Source: REEB509 sp049314555 (GTDB lineage: Bacteria > Pseudomonadota > Alphaproteobacteria > Caulobacterales > Aquidulcibacteraceae). Taken from it: DNA of 64,000 nt. The notes under the pieces were generated by a model that saw only the letters and a list, made by a program, of their open reading frames with translations, was not told where the DNA came from and made no database searches. The position numbers were made by a program, and so were the translations under genes. This document shows positions 9,279-17,279 of the stretch, in pieces; positions within the stretch are counted from its first letter, which is position 1; every line of letters starts with the position of its first letter. The DNA is taken from the NCBI GenBank assembly GCA_049314555.1, contig JBMOEW010000001.1, positions 85,253 to 149,252 on the forward strand, in the 5' to 3' direction.

Positions 9279-9349
9279 GGTGCGCCAGCGCATTTCCAAC
9301 AATAGTGTAGTGGCGGCTTTGTGTCGGAAAATACGATAAATCATGAGCT

Positions 9350-9401
9350 TAGACCGCTTTCGGACGGGGAGCCGGACTCCACTTTCCTTGAAAGCGGTCT
9401 A
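9350..9401. repeat. palindromic intergenic repeat element between sdhA and ldcA
   Basis: Two perfect 12-base inverted arms, TAGACCGCTTTC at 9350-9361 and GAAAGCGGTCTA at 9390-9401, flank a 28-base centre. The centre itself contains GGAG..CTCC and a GGAAAG/CTTTCC-like echo. It lies in the convergent gap between sdhA and the LD-carboxypeptidase, so it could act as a bidirectional terminator. Its defined ends also resemble dispersed palindromic (REP-like) units. I see no second full copy in this window, so its status as a dispersed repeat is inference. Confidence 0.5.
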
Positions 9402-10247
9402 GCTGCGCCCAAACATCACGATTTTGTTTTGTATGTCATGGCCGATGTCTGCGCGCCCAAAATAGGGGATGCCGGTTTTGGCGCACCAAAGCTTGGCGAT
9501 TTCCACTTCGGTTTCGCCAAACGGGGTGTCTGCTTCGTCGACAGGGATCGGCGTGCATCGGCCAAGGCGGATTCCAGCAAGCGAAGGTGCCCAGGACTGC
9601 GACAAAATTTGGCAGAACGCACGATCTAGGCGGTAGTGGTATTCGCCGACATCTTCCAAATAGAGAACGTGCCCGGACAGGTCTGGCACTAGTTTTGTGC
9701 CTAACAGATGGCACAGGACGGTGAGATTAAACGCAGCTAATGGTGCTGTGGCTTCCACCGTCGTTGGCTCAAGGCCAGTGTCGCCGCCGGCCAGAAACTC
9801 AAGAGCCCGCTCCACTGCCGTGGCACCCCCTTCGCGGGCGATATCGCCTGGCATCGGGCCGTGCGCGAGATGGGGAAACCGGGTCCGGTAGAGACCGGCC
9901 AGAAGGAAACCCGCGTCGGAGAAGCCCAAGTATTGCTTGTTCCTGGCATGGTCGTTCAGGCGGGCAATCGCGGCTTCCGCGATCCTGCCCGCGCCATAGC
10001 CGCCGCGTCCGAACCAGACGGCATCGAAATTTGGGTCGTTGGCAACCGAAACCAACGCTTCAAGCCGGTGCGCATCTGGCCCTGCGAAGTGATTGTGCAC
10101 TTCCAGGCACTGCGGATGGAACACCAAGTCAAGCCGGCCACTCGCTATGTATGGTGCTGCCAGCGCGCGTACCGCTTCGATGCGTTCTGGCGTGAGCGGC
10201 CGAGAGGGGCAAACAACGGCGACACGGACTGCGGGGCGGGGTGACAT
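9399..10247 (-). CDS. ldcA: LD-carboxypeptidase (peptidase family S66)
   Basis: This 282-residue S66 serine peptidase has no signal peptide, fitting cytoplasmic LdcA, which removes the terminal D-Ala from recycled murein tetrapeptides. Visible family blocks are WFGRGGYGAGRI, YLGFSDAGFLLAGLY carrying the nucleophile Ser, LSGHVLYLEDVGE with the conserved Glu, and a C-terminal ADIGHD with the candidate catalytic His. The ATG start at 10247 lies 69 bases from the divergent start of a Mur ligase-like gene, the enzyme type that would reuse the tripeptide product. That neighbourhood supports a peptidoglycan recycling role. Confidence 0.88.
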   Translation of the reverse strand: MSPRPAVRVAVVCPSRPLTPERIEAVRALAAPYIASGRLDLVFHPQCLEVHNHFAGPDAHRLEALVSVANDPNFDAVWFGRGGYGAGRIAEAAIARLNDHARNKQYLGFSDAGFLLAGLYRTRFPHLAHGPMPGDIAREGGATAVERALEFLAGGDTGLEPTTVEATAPLAAFNLTVLCHLLGTKLVPDLSGHVLYLEDVGEYHYRLDRAFCQILSQSWAPSLAGIRLGRCTPIPVDEADTPFGETEVEIAKLWCAKTGIPYFGRADIGHDIQNKIVMFGRS

Positions 10248-10316
10248 GGTCCTGTCCCAAATTGGTTTGCGCGACGCACGCTTGTTTCGCGCGGCGACGC
10301 CTTATAGCGTCTGTGC

Positions 10317-11720
10317 ATGGTGCAGGACAGGTCTTACTTCTTTGTTGGTATCGGCGGAAGCGGGATGCTTCCGTTGGCGCTTATCGTTCAGGCGCGGGGC
10401 GGGCGTGTCACGGGTTCTGATCGTTCGCGCGACCAGGGCCGGCTGACTGCCAAGTTTGCGGCACTCGAAGCCCAGGGGATTGGCCTGTTTGCGCAGGACG
10501 GAAGCGGCGTTACGGACGCCGGCGTTACCGTTGTTGCCAGCGCCGCCATCGAGGCCACAGTGCCCGATATTGCTGCGGCGCGCGCGATTGGGGCATCCAT
10601 GATCACACGGGCGCAGCTGCTGTCCAGCCTGTTCAATGCCGCGCCGGTTAGCGTGGGGATCGCCGGTACCAGCGGCAAATCCACCGTGACGGCGATGATC
10701 GCATGGATCTTGAAATCGGCAGGGCGCGCGCCGACCGTTGTGAACGGTGCCGGCATGAAAAACTTCCAGACGGCCGACGCGCCTTTTGCCGCGGCGGTGG
10801 TGGGCGATTCTGAACTGTTTGTGGCTGAGGTTGATGAAAGCGATGGCTCGATCGCTGGCTATAATCCTGCGGTTGCCGTGATCAACAACATTGCGCTGGA
10901 CCACAAGTCCATGGAGGAGTTGCGGGTGCTGTTTGGCGGATTTGCTGATCGCGCACGCAGAGTTGTGCTGAATTTGGATAATCCGGAAACGGCGTTGTTG
11001 GTGGGGCGCATGCCGCCGGGGAAGGCCATCACGTTTAGTCTGTCTGATCCTCATGCGGGTCTTCTTGCGCAGGATATTCAGTATGGCCGCGATGGTGTGA
11101 CGTTTGGCTTTGTTGAGCGTTCGAGTGGCTTTCATGCCCGTGTCGAACTGGAGACGCCAGGGCGCCACAACGTTGCAAATGCGCTTGCTGCGCTTGGTGC
11201 CGCGCTGGCATGCGGCATGGATATGCAGGCTGCGGTGTCGGCGTTACACGGATTTGCTGGTGTGGCGCGGCGGCTCGATGTGGTTGGGTCTGCGCGGGGC
11301 ATTTCGGTGATCGATGATTTCGCGCACAACCCGGACAAAATCGCAGCGACCCTGGAAGCCCTTCGCCGCCATTCTGGCCGGCTTATCGTGTTTTTCCAGC
11401 CGCACGGATTCGGCCCGCTTCGCCTGATGCGGAGCGGATTTGTTGATGCATTTGCGACGGGGTTGGGTCGCGGCGATCTGCTGTTGCTGCCAGACCCCGC
11501 CTATTACGGCGGCACCACGGATCGCAGTGTCAAAAGCGCCGATATCGTACAAGACCTGATCGGGTGCGGGGTCGATGCGCGCCATGTCGAAGACAGACCT
11601 GCCGCCCGCTCGATCATTCTTGAGGCTGCCACAAGCGGGGACCGCATTGTGGTGATGGGCGCGCGTGACGATACCTTGAGTGAGTTTGCGCGCGACTTGT
11701 TGCGGGGGCTTGTACCATGA
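10317..11720 (+). CDS. Mur ligase family protein (MurC/Mpl-like)
   Basis: This 467-residue protein has all three Mur ligase parts: an N-terminal UDP-binding Rossmann motif FFVGIGGSGMLPLAL, a central ATP-binding GIAGTSGKSTVTAMIAW, then AEVDESDGSIAGYNP and INNIALDHKSMEE, and a C-terminal domain with VIDDFAHNPDKIAATL and FQPHGFGPLR. It joins an amino acid or peptide to UDP-MurNAc or a related acceptor. The pairing with ldcA suggests Mpl-like reuse of murein tripeptide, but MurC-like specificity cannot be excluded. It overlaps the next gene by 4 bases (ATGA), linking it oddly to sugar catabolism genes. Confidence 0.8.
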   Translation: MVQDRSYFFVGIGGSGMLPLALIVQARGGRVTGSDRSRDQGRLTAKFAALEAQGIGLFAQDGSGVTDAGVTVVASAAIEATVPDIAAARAIGASMITRAQLLSSLFNAAPVSVGIAGTSGKSTVTAMIAWILKSAGRAPTVVNGAGMKNFQTADAPFAAAVVGDSELFVAEVDESDGSIAGYNPAVAVINNIALDHKSMEELRVLFGGFADRARRVVLNLDNPETALLVGRMPPGKAITFSLSDPHAGLLAQDIQYGRDGVTFGFVERSSGFHARVELETPGRHNVANALAALGAALACGMDMQAAVSALHGFAGVARRLDVVGSARGISVIDDFAHNPDKIAATLEALRRHSGRLIVFFQPHGFGPLRLMRSGFVDAFATGLGRGDLLLLPDPAYYGGTTDRSVKSADIVQDLIGCGVDARHVEDRPAARSIILEAATSGDRIVVMGARDDTLSEFARDLLRGLVP

Positions 11721-12340
11721 CCCCAGCAGATGCTTTTGCCAAGCGGCCGCTGATTGCGATCTTGCGGGGGGTGGTGGCTCAGGAGGCTTTTGGGGTTGGT
11801 GAGGCTTTGATTGACGCAGGTTTCACAATGATCGAAGCGCCGCTGAATGGGCCGGAAGCGCTTGCTTCCATCCGCATACTGAGCGCGTCCTTTGGGGCGA
11901 GGGCGGCGATTGGTGCGGGCACGGTCTTGCGGGTCGAAGATGTAGGTGCCGTGCGCGACGCGGGGGCGAGCTATGTGGTGTCGCCCAACACAAATCGCCT
12001 CGTGATCGAGGCTGCGAAAGCGTCTGGTCTGTGGACGTTGCCGGGGGTTGGGACGGCGAGCGAGTGTTTTGCCGCGCTTGATGCGGGTGCTGACGGATTG
12101 AAGTTGTTTCCGGCTGAAATGATGCCGCCGGCCGCAGTCAAGGCCTTGCGGGCGGTACTGCCGCGGGACGTGCCGCTGGTAGCGGTCGGTGGGATTGACG
12201 GGGCCAATCTCGCGGCCTATCGGGCGGCTGGTGCGACGGGATTTGGGTTTGGCGGTGCGCTCTATGCGCCGGGGCGAAGTGCTTTGGACGTTGGCGCATG
12301 CGCGCGCGCATTGGTGGCTGCTTGGGAGGCGTGCGGATGA
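11717..12340 (+). CDS. dgoA: 2-dehydro-3-deoxy-6-phosphogalactonate aldolase
   Basis: This 207-residue KDPG/KDPGal aldolase-family TIM barrel splits 2-dehydro-3-deoxy-6-phosphogalactonate into pyruvate and glyceraldehyde 3-phosphate. Family motifs are RPLIAILRGV at the N-terminus, MIEAPLNGPEAL, AIGAGTVLR, VSPNTN, and the Schiff-base lysine segment DGLKLFPAEM. The proline-rich APLNGP motif favours the galactonate form over KDPG. It overlaps the upstream Mur ligase and the downstream beta-galactosidase by 4 bases each, so it lies inside one coupled operon, consistent with galactose use by the De Ley-Doudoroff route. Confidence 0.88.
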   Translation: MTPADAFAKRPLIAILRGVVAQEAFGVGEALIDAGFTMIEAPLNGPEALASIRILSASFGARAAIGAGTVLRVEDVGAVRDAGASYVVSPNTNRLVIEAAKASGLWTLPGVGTASECFAALDAGADGLKLFPAEMMPPAAVKALRAVLPRDVPLVAVGGIDGANLAAYRAAGATGFGFGGALYAPGRSALDVGACARALVAAWEACG

Positions 12341-14337
12341 AACTCGGCGTCTGCTACTATCCAGAGCAGTGGCCGGAGGCGTGGTGGCGCGATGACGCCA
12401 TGCGCATGGCTGAAATTGGAATCAAGCGGGTGCGGATTGGGGAGTTTGCGTGGAGCAGACTGGAGCCAGAACAGGGGCGATTTGAGTGGGGCTGGCTTGA
12501 TCGAGCGATCGAGGTTTTGGTGGCGCAGGGCCTGGAGATTGTTCTTGGCACGCCAACCGCGACCCCACCGAAATGGTTGATTGATCTTTATCCGGATGTT
12601 CTTGCCCATGACAGGAATGGTCGGGTCCGCAGGTTCGGATCTCGGCGGCATTATGATTTTTCGAGCGAAGTCTACAAAAGAGAGTCCGCGCGCATTACCC
12701 TTGCCTTGGCTGAGCGTTATGGGTCTCACCCTGGGATCGTTGCTTGGCAAACCGACAACGAATATGGTTGCCATGACACGGTCGAGAGCTATTCGCCAGC
12801 TGCCACGGCGGCTTTTCGGCGCTGGCTGGAAGACAAGTACAGCACGATTGGCGCGCTGAATTCGGCATGGGGCTCGGTTTTTTGGAGCATGGAGTTTGGC
12901 AGCTTCGGCGAAGTTGATTTGCCAAACCTGACCGTGACAGAAGCAAACCCTGCCCATCGGTTGGACTTTCAGAGGTTTAGTTCAGATCAGGTGGTCGCAT
13001 TCAATCGTGTGCAGACGGATATTTTAAGGGCGCATAGTCCGGGTCAGGACATTCTGCACAACTTCATGGGCTTTTTTACAGCGTTCGATCATTACGCTGT
13101 TGGCGCGGATCTGGATGTGGCCACTTGGGACAGCTACCCGCTCGGTTTTTTGGAGCAGGGGTGGTGGGATGGTGAAACCAAAAACCGGTACCTGCGCCAA
13201 GGCCACCCAGATATTGCCGGCTTTCATCACGACCTCTACCGCGGGATGTGTGTGGGCCGGCGATGGCAGGTGATGGAGCAACAGCCGGGCCCGGTGAACT
13301 GGGCTCCCTACAACCCGTCTCCCTTGCCGGGGATGGTGCGCCTTTGGACGTGGGAGGCGTTTGCGCATGGGGCGGAGGTCGTCAGCTATTTCCGATGGCG
13401 GCAGGCGCCGTTTGCTCAAGAGCAGATGCACGCGGGGTTGCTGCGTCCGGACTCCTCGTTGGATTGGGCCGCGCACGAAGCCATGCAAGTGAGTGCTGAA
13501 ACACGCCGTCTTGGCGAGTTGGCGCATGAGCGGGACGATGTGGCTTTGGTTTTTGATTATTCCGCGAAGTGGGTCTTGGACATCCAACGTCAGGGTGCGG
13601 ACTTTGACTATTTCAGGCTGTGCTTTGAATGGTATGGCGTGCTGCGGCGGTTGGGGTTAAATGTTGATATCGTTCCGCCTCATGCCGATCTGTCTGAGTA
13701 CAGATTGATCGTTTGCCCTAGTCTGCCGATTGTTGGAGCTTCTTTTGTTGAGGAGCTGAAGCGCAGCGAAGGCGTTGTTGTGTTTGGGCCGCGCTGTGGT
13801 TCAAAGACGTCGGATTACCGGATTCCGGATGGCCTGCCGCCGGGAGACTTGCAAGCCTTGATGGGCGCAAAAGTCCTTCGGGTGGAAAGCCTAAGGCCTG
13901 GTTTTGAGGAGCCTGTGCTTGATGGTGGTGCAGCGATCCGTTGGATTGAACATCTGTCGTTGGACGGCGCTGAGGTTTTGGCCGCAACTGTTTCTGGGTT
14001 GCCTGTTTGGATCCGGAAAGGGCGGTGCCGATCGCTCGCGGCTTGGGGTGATGAGGCTTTAGTCTTTAGGCTGATGGAAGAGGCTGCGGCCGCGGCCGCC
14101 TTGAAGACAGTTCATTTGCCGCGTGACCTTCGCTTGCGCTCATCGAAAGACATGATCTTTGCGTTCAATTACGGTCCGGACTCGGTCGATCTGGCTGAGG
14201 TTTTTGAGGGCGTGTCTGGTTTTGATTTTCAATTGGGCGGTTCGGTGTTGAAGCCGGCCGAGATAGCTGCTTGGTGGTGCGCCGCAAGTGTCGACCTTGA
14301 TCTGGATAGTTCACACAAGGGCGATCGTAATGAGTGA
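12337..14337 (+). CDS. GH42 beta-galactosidase
   Basis: This 666-residue glycoside hydrolase family 42 enzyme starts MKLGVCYYPEQWPE. The acid/base Glu142 sits in WQTDNEYG and the nucleophile Glu314 in VMEQQPGPVNW, at nearly the same positions as Thermus A4 beta-galactosidase (141/312). The three-domain layout (barrel, trimerisation domain from about 390, C-terminal beta domain) fits the length. No signal peptide is seen, so it acts in the cytoplasm on imported galactosides. The ATG at 12337 overlaps the dgoA stop; its own stop overlaps the next gene by 8 bases. Confidence 0.92.
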   Translation: MKLGVCYYPEQWPEAWWRDDAMRMAEIGIKRVRIGEFAWSRLEPEQGRFEWGWLDRAIEVLVAQGLEIVLGTPTATPPKWLIDLYPDVLAHDRNGRVRRFGSRRHYDFSSEVYKRESARITLALAERYGSHPGIVAWQTDNEYGCHDTVESYSPAATAAFRRWLEDKYSTIGALNSAWGSVFWSMEFGSFGEVDLPNLTVTEANPAHRLDFQRFSSDQVVAFNRVQTDILRAHSPGQDILHNFMGFFTAFDHYAVGADLDVATWDSYPLGFLEQGWWDGETKNRYLRQGHPDIAGFHHDLYRGMCVGRRWQVMEQQPGPVNWAPYNPSPLPGMVRLWTWEAFAHGAEVVSYFRWRQAPFAQEQMHAGLLRPDSSLDWAAHEAMQVSAETRRLGELAHERDDVALVFDYSAKWVLDIQRQGADFDYFRLCFEWYGVLRRLGLNVDIVPPHADLSEYRLIVCPSLPIVGASFVEELKRSEGVVVFGPRCGSKTSDYRIPDGLPPGDLQALMGAKVLRVESLRPGFEEPVLDGGAAIRWIEHLSLDGAEVLAATVSGLPVWIRKGRCRSLAAWGDEALVFRLMEEAAAAAALKTVHLPRDLRLRSSKDMIFAFNYGPDSVDLAEVFEGVSGFDFQLGGSVLKPAEIAAWWCAASVDLDLDSSHKGDRNE

Positions 14338-15367
14338 CAAAGGCAAAGTCCTTGTGACCGGTGGTTCTGGATACATCGGCGGCTATTGCATTCGACAGCT
14401 GCTGGATGAGGGGTGGGAGGTGCGGACCACCATCCGAAACCTGGCCCGCGAAGAACAAGTTCGCGCCGCGCTGGGCGGGTCTGCGCTCGATCCTGGTCGC
14501 TTAAGTTTTGTCGCGGCTGAGCTGACGAGCGATGCCGGCTGGGCTGAGGCGATGGCTGGGATCGGTCTTGTTTTGCACGTGGCTTCGCCTATTCCGCCGG
14601 AGCAACCGAAAAACGACGACGAGCTGATTGTGCCTGCGCGAGAAGGAACGCTGCGGGCGCTGCGATTTGCGAAGCAATCCGGCGTCAAAAGGGTGGTTGT
14701 TACATCGTCGACTGCCTCCGTTACCTATGGGCACAGCGAGCCGCGCCCCAGGGTTTTTGATGAGACCTATTGGACGAACCCAGATCATCCGGACACAAAC
14801 GCCTATATCCGATCCAAGGTTATTGCCGAGAGAGCGGCCTGGGACTTTATGGAAAAGGACGGGGGCGGGATGGAGATGGCTACGGTTAATCCGGGTGCTG
14901 TCATTGGGCCGGTAATGGGGGGTGACTTTTCTGCTTCCATCGAGATCGTGAAGAAGTTGCTGGAAGGCTCTTTGCCGGGCTTGCCGCGATTTGGATTTCC
15001 CCTCGTTGACGTGCGCGACATAGCAGACTTGCATGTGCGTGCGATGACCCAACCCGCCGCCGTCGGGCAACGCTTTTTGGGTGCCGGTGAATTCTGGTGG
15101 ATGGCCGATATCGCGCGGGTGCTGCGCGACGGGCTGGGGGCGCAAGCCCGGAAGGTGCCGAAATCGGAGCTGCCGAACTGGGTGCTGCGGTTGGCTTCCA
15201 ACTTTGACCCGGTGGTGAAGTCGGTGGCTTTTGAGTTGGGCAAGGAACGCAGTGTTTCTTGCGAAAAGGCCAAGCGTGTCTTGGGCTGGCAGCCTCGCCC
15301 TTACGCCGACAGCATCTTGGACTGCGGGCGCAGTCTGCTCAGCCAAGGGCTCATCAAAGGCGTCTAG
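14330..15367 (+). CDS. extended SDR, NAD(P)-dependent aldehyde/dihydroflavonol-4-reductase-like oxidoreductase
   Basis: This 345-residue extended short-chain dehydrogenase has the Rossmann motif VLVTGGSGYIGGYC at the N-terminus, a VLHVASPIPP segment, VVTSSTASVTYG with the catalytic Ser/Thr, and the YxxxK pair in YIRSKVIAE. These are hallmarks of the dihydroflavonol-4-reductase/cinnamyl-aldehyde reductase branch, which reduces small aldehydes or ketones. The ATG at 14330 overlaps the beta-galactosidase stop by 8 bases, so it is the last gene of the four-gene operon. Its substrate is unknown; sugar-derived aldehydes are one guess from context. Confidence 0.85.
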   Translation: MSDKGKVLVTGGSGYIGGYCIRQLLDEGWEVRTTIRNLAREEQVRAALGGSALDPGRLSFVAAELTSDAGWAEAMAGIGLVLHVASPIPPEQPKNDDELIVPAREGTLRALRFAKQSGVKRVVVTSSTASVTYGHSEPRPRVFDETYWTNPDHPDTNAYIRSKVIAERAAWDFMEKDGGGMEMATVNPGAVIGPVMGGDFSASIEIVKKLLEGSLPGLPRFGFPLVDVRDIADLHVRAMTQPAAVGQRFLGAGEFWWMADIARVLRDGLGAQARKVPKSELPNWVLRLASNFDPVVKSVAFELGKERSVSCEKAKRVLGWQPRPYADSILDCGRSLLSQGLIKGV

Positions 15368-15488
15368 ACCCCGGTTTTTGGACGGCCAATTGCAAAAAGT
15401 TTCGTAGGTTGTCGAAATGGCGGACCCTTGATCGTCTTTGGAGCAGGTCGCAGGATCAGCTTGCGGCCGAAGTGAAGGAGTTCAAGTC

Positions 15489-15842
15489 ATGCAAGTCATG
15501 TTGCTGTTGTATGGCGATGAAGCGGCCTGGGCGGCCAAGACGCCCGAAGAAGTCGCGGCTTCGATTGAGCCATATTTTGCATACACCAAGATGCTTCGTG
15601 AGGGGGGCTATCTTGTGTCTGGTGATGAGCTGGCCCCCGGAGCCACAGCGAAGACCGTTCGCCTTAAAGGGGGCGTGAGCGTGCTAGACGGTCCGTATGC
15701 GGACACCAAAGAGCAGTTGGGCGGATACTACGTACTTAAGGTGGCGGACATGGATGAGGCTGTTCGCCTTGCAAAGCTATGTCCGCAGGCGAACGATGGG
15801 ATCGTAGAGATCCGGCCTGTTATTTTACATGACGGGATGTGA
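15489..15842 (+). CDS. DGPF/YCII-related domain protein linked to ECF42 sigma factor
   Basis: This 117-residue ferredoxin-like-fold protein carries the family signature VLDGPYADTKEQLGGYYVL (DGPF domain, YCII-related). The ATG at 15489 has AAGGAG 8 bases upstream. DGPF proteins are commonly encoded directly upstream of ECF42 sigma factors and are probable regulon members. Here its stop lies inside the start of the sigma-factor gene (14-base overlap), so both are translated together. The enzymatic role is not established; I see no catalytic signature beyond the fold. Confidence 0.85.
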   Translation: MQVMLLLYGDEAAWAAKTPEEVAASIEPYFAYTKMLREGGYLVSGDELAPGATAKTVRLKGGVSVLDGPYADTKEQLGGYYVLKVADMDEAVRLAKLCPQANDGIVEIRPVILHDGM

Positions 15843-17052
15843 GCCTGGTCCAGATGCGATAGAACGCGCGGCGCGGGAAAGCTACGGCAAGCTCCTGTCG
15901 CACTTGGCCGCGCGTTTTCGCGACATCGCTGCTGCGGAGGATGCGCTGGGCGACGCCTTTGCCGCGGCACTTGTCGCTTGGCGGGTGGAGGGAGTGCCCA
16001 CAAATCCGGAAGGCTGGCTCTTTGCTGCGGCGCGTTGGCGGTTGATTGATCGCGCGCGCCGGGCACGAGCAGCCCAGCTTGCCGAACCTCACTTGGCACT
16101 GCTTGCTGAAGAGGCCGCGAACATGGAAGACTTCGCGATACCTGATAGCCGGCTCGGGCTGATGTTTGCCTGCGCCGATCCGTCCATCGAGCCGAGCGTG
16201 CGCACTGCTTTGATGTTGCAGGTGGTGCTTGGGTTCTCGGTTGAACGCATCGCTCCGGCCTATTTGATGACGCCAGCGGGACTTGGTCAACGCTTGGTGC
16301 GGGCAAAGCGCGCGCTGAAGGCGGCGGCACCCGGATTTCATGTTCCGGATCGCGCACAATGGCCAGCGCGGCTGCCCGCCGTTTTGGAAGCGATTTATGC
16401 AGCCTACGGAGAGGGTTACGGGGGAGAAGTTGATCTGGCATCGGAGGCGATTTGGTTAGGCCGTGTTTTGGTCGGCCTTGTTCCAGAGGAGCCTGAAGCC
16501 CTCGGGCTGCTTTCCTTGATGTTGTATTTGCAGGCGCGATCGAACGCGCGGCGAGACCACATGGGGCGCTATGTTCCGCTTGAGGAGCAAGATGTGCGCC
16601 TGTGGCGGGGCGATGTTCTGCGCGAAGCGGATGGCCTGTTGAAGGCCGCTGGGCAAAAGCGCTGCCTGGGGCGGTTCCAGCTTGAAGCAGCGATCCAGTC
16701 CGTCCATGCGTCGCGGCTAAGGCTAGGCGATGTCGATTGGGGGGCCATTTTGGCGTTGTACGATGCGCTGGCAGATCTGACCCAGTCGCCCGTGGTGAGC
16801 CTCAATCGGGCGGCGGTGGTCGCGCGGGTTTCGGGCCCGGCTGCGGGGTTGGACGCGATCGAGCCGTTGGCCGGTGACCTCCGCGACTATCAGTCTTATT
16901 GGGCGTTGCGCGCGCATCTGCTTTGCCAGATCGGAGATGAAGAGCCGGCGCGTGCGGCGTATCTTGAGGCAATCACGCGGACACACGACCGGACCATGGA
17001 AGCGTTCCTGAGGAGCAAATTGGCCGCTTTGGACGCGTGTGCCTCAAAGTGA
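15829..17052 (+). CDS. ECF42-type RNA polymerase sigma factor with C-terminal extension
   Basis: This 407-residue protein begins with sigma region 2 (DIAAAEDALGDAFAAALVAW, then PEGWLFAAARWRLIDRARR) at about residues 20-90 and sigma region 4 (LMLQVVLGFSVERIAPAYL) at about 120-165. A long helical C-terminal domain (DUF6596/TPR-like) follows, with AIYAAYGEGY and LYDALADLTQSPVVSLNRAAV. That extension and the upstream DGPF gene define group ECF42, which has no classical anti-sigma factor; the C-terminal domain is thought to control activity. A strong hairpin follows the stop. Confidence 0.92.
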   Translation: MTGCEPGPDAIERAARESYGKLLSHLAARFRDIAAAEDALGDAFAAALVAWRVEGVPTNPEGWLFAAARWRLIDRARRARAAQLAEPHLALLAEEAANMEDFAIPDSRLGLMFACADPSIEPSVRTALMLQVVLGFSVERIAPAYLMTPAGLGQRLVRAKRALKAAAPGFHVPDRAQWPARLPAVLEAIYAAYGEGYGGEVDLASEAIWLGRVLVGLVPEEPEALGLLSLMLYLQARSNARRDHMGRYVPLEEQDVRLWRGDVLREADGLLKAAGQKRCLGRFQLEAAIQSVHASRLRLGDVDWGAILALYDALADLTQSPVVSLNRAAVVARVSGPAAGLDAIEPLAGDLRDYQSYWALRAHLLCQIGDEEPARAAYLEAITRTHDRTMEAFLRSKLAALDACASK

Positions 17053-17066
17053 CGGTGGCTGGAAAT

Positions 17067-17088
17067 GCCCAAAGGTGCGCCTTTGGGC
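17067..17088 (+). terminator. hairpin terminator after the ECF42 gene
   Basis: A perfect 9-base stem, GCCCAAAGG (17067-17075) with CCTTTGGGC (17080-17088), closes on a 4-base TGCG loop 14 bases after the sigma-factor stop. Only a weak T-rich tail (GTTTGCTT) follows, so it is a likely but not textbook intrinsic terminator. The rest of the gap to 17279 holds no gene I can support. Confidence 0.65.
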
Positions 17089-17279
17089 GGGCGTTTGCTT
17101 CACTTGGTTGGAAAAATGCGGTGTTGACAATACTAGGGTGCTTTCGCGACTTTGGCGTAGTCGCTTCAACGACTTCTTGTTGGTGTTAAGGCGTCTGTGT
17201 TCATCGATTGCGGGTGGATTATCGGGGCGGGCTCGCGGTTAGCGCGGCCGTGACCTGGGTAGAGGGTGATGGGTCAGTC

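Noticed and set aside
9321..9629. 102-residue plus-strand frame across the palindromic repeat and ldcA end
   Set aside because: Its first part is the repeat itself and the rest is antisense to ldcA.
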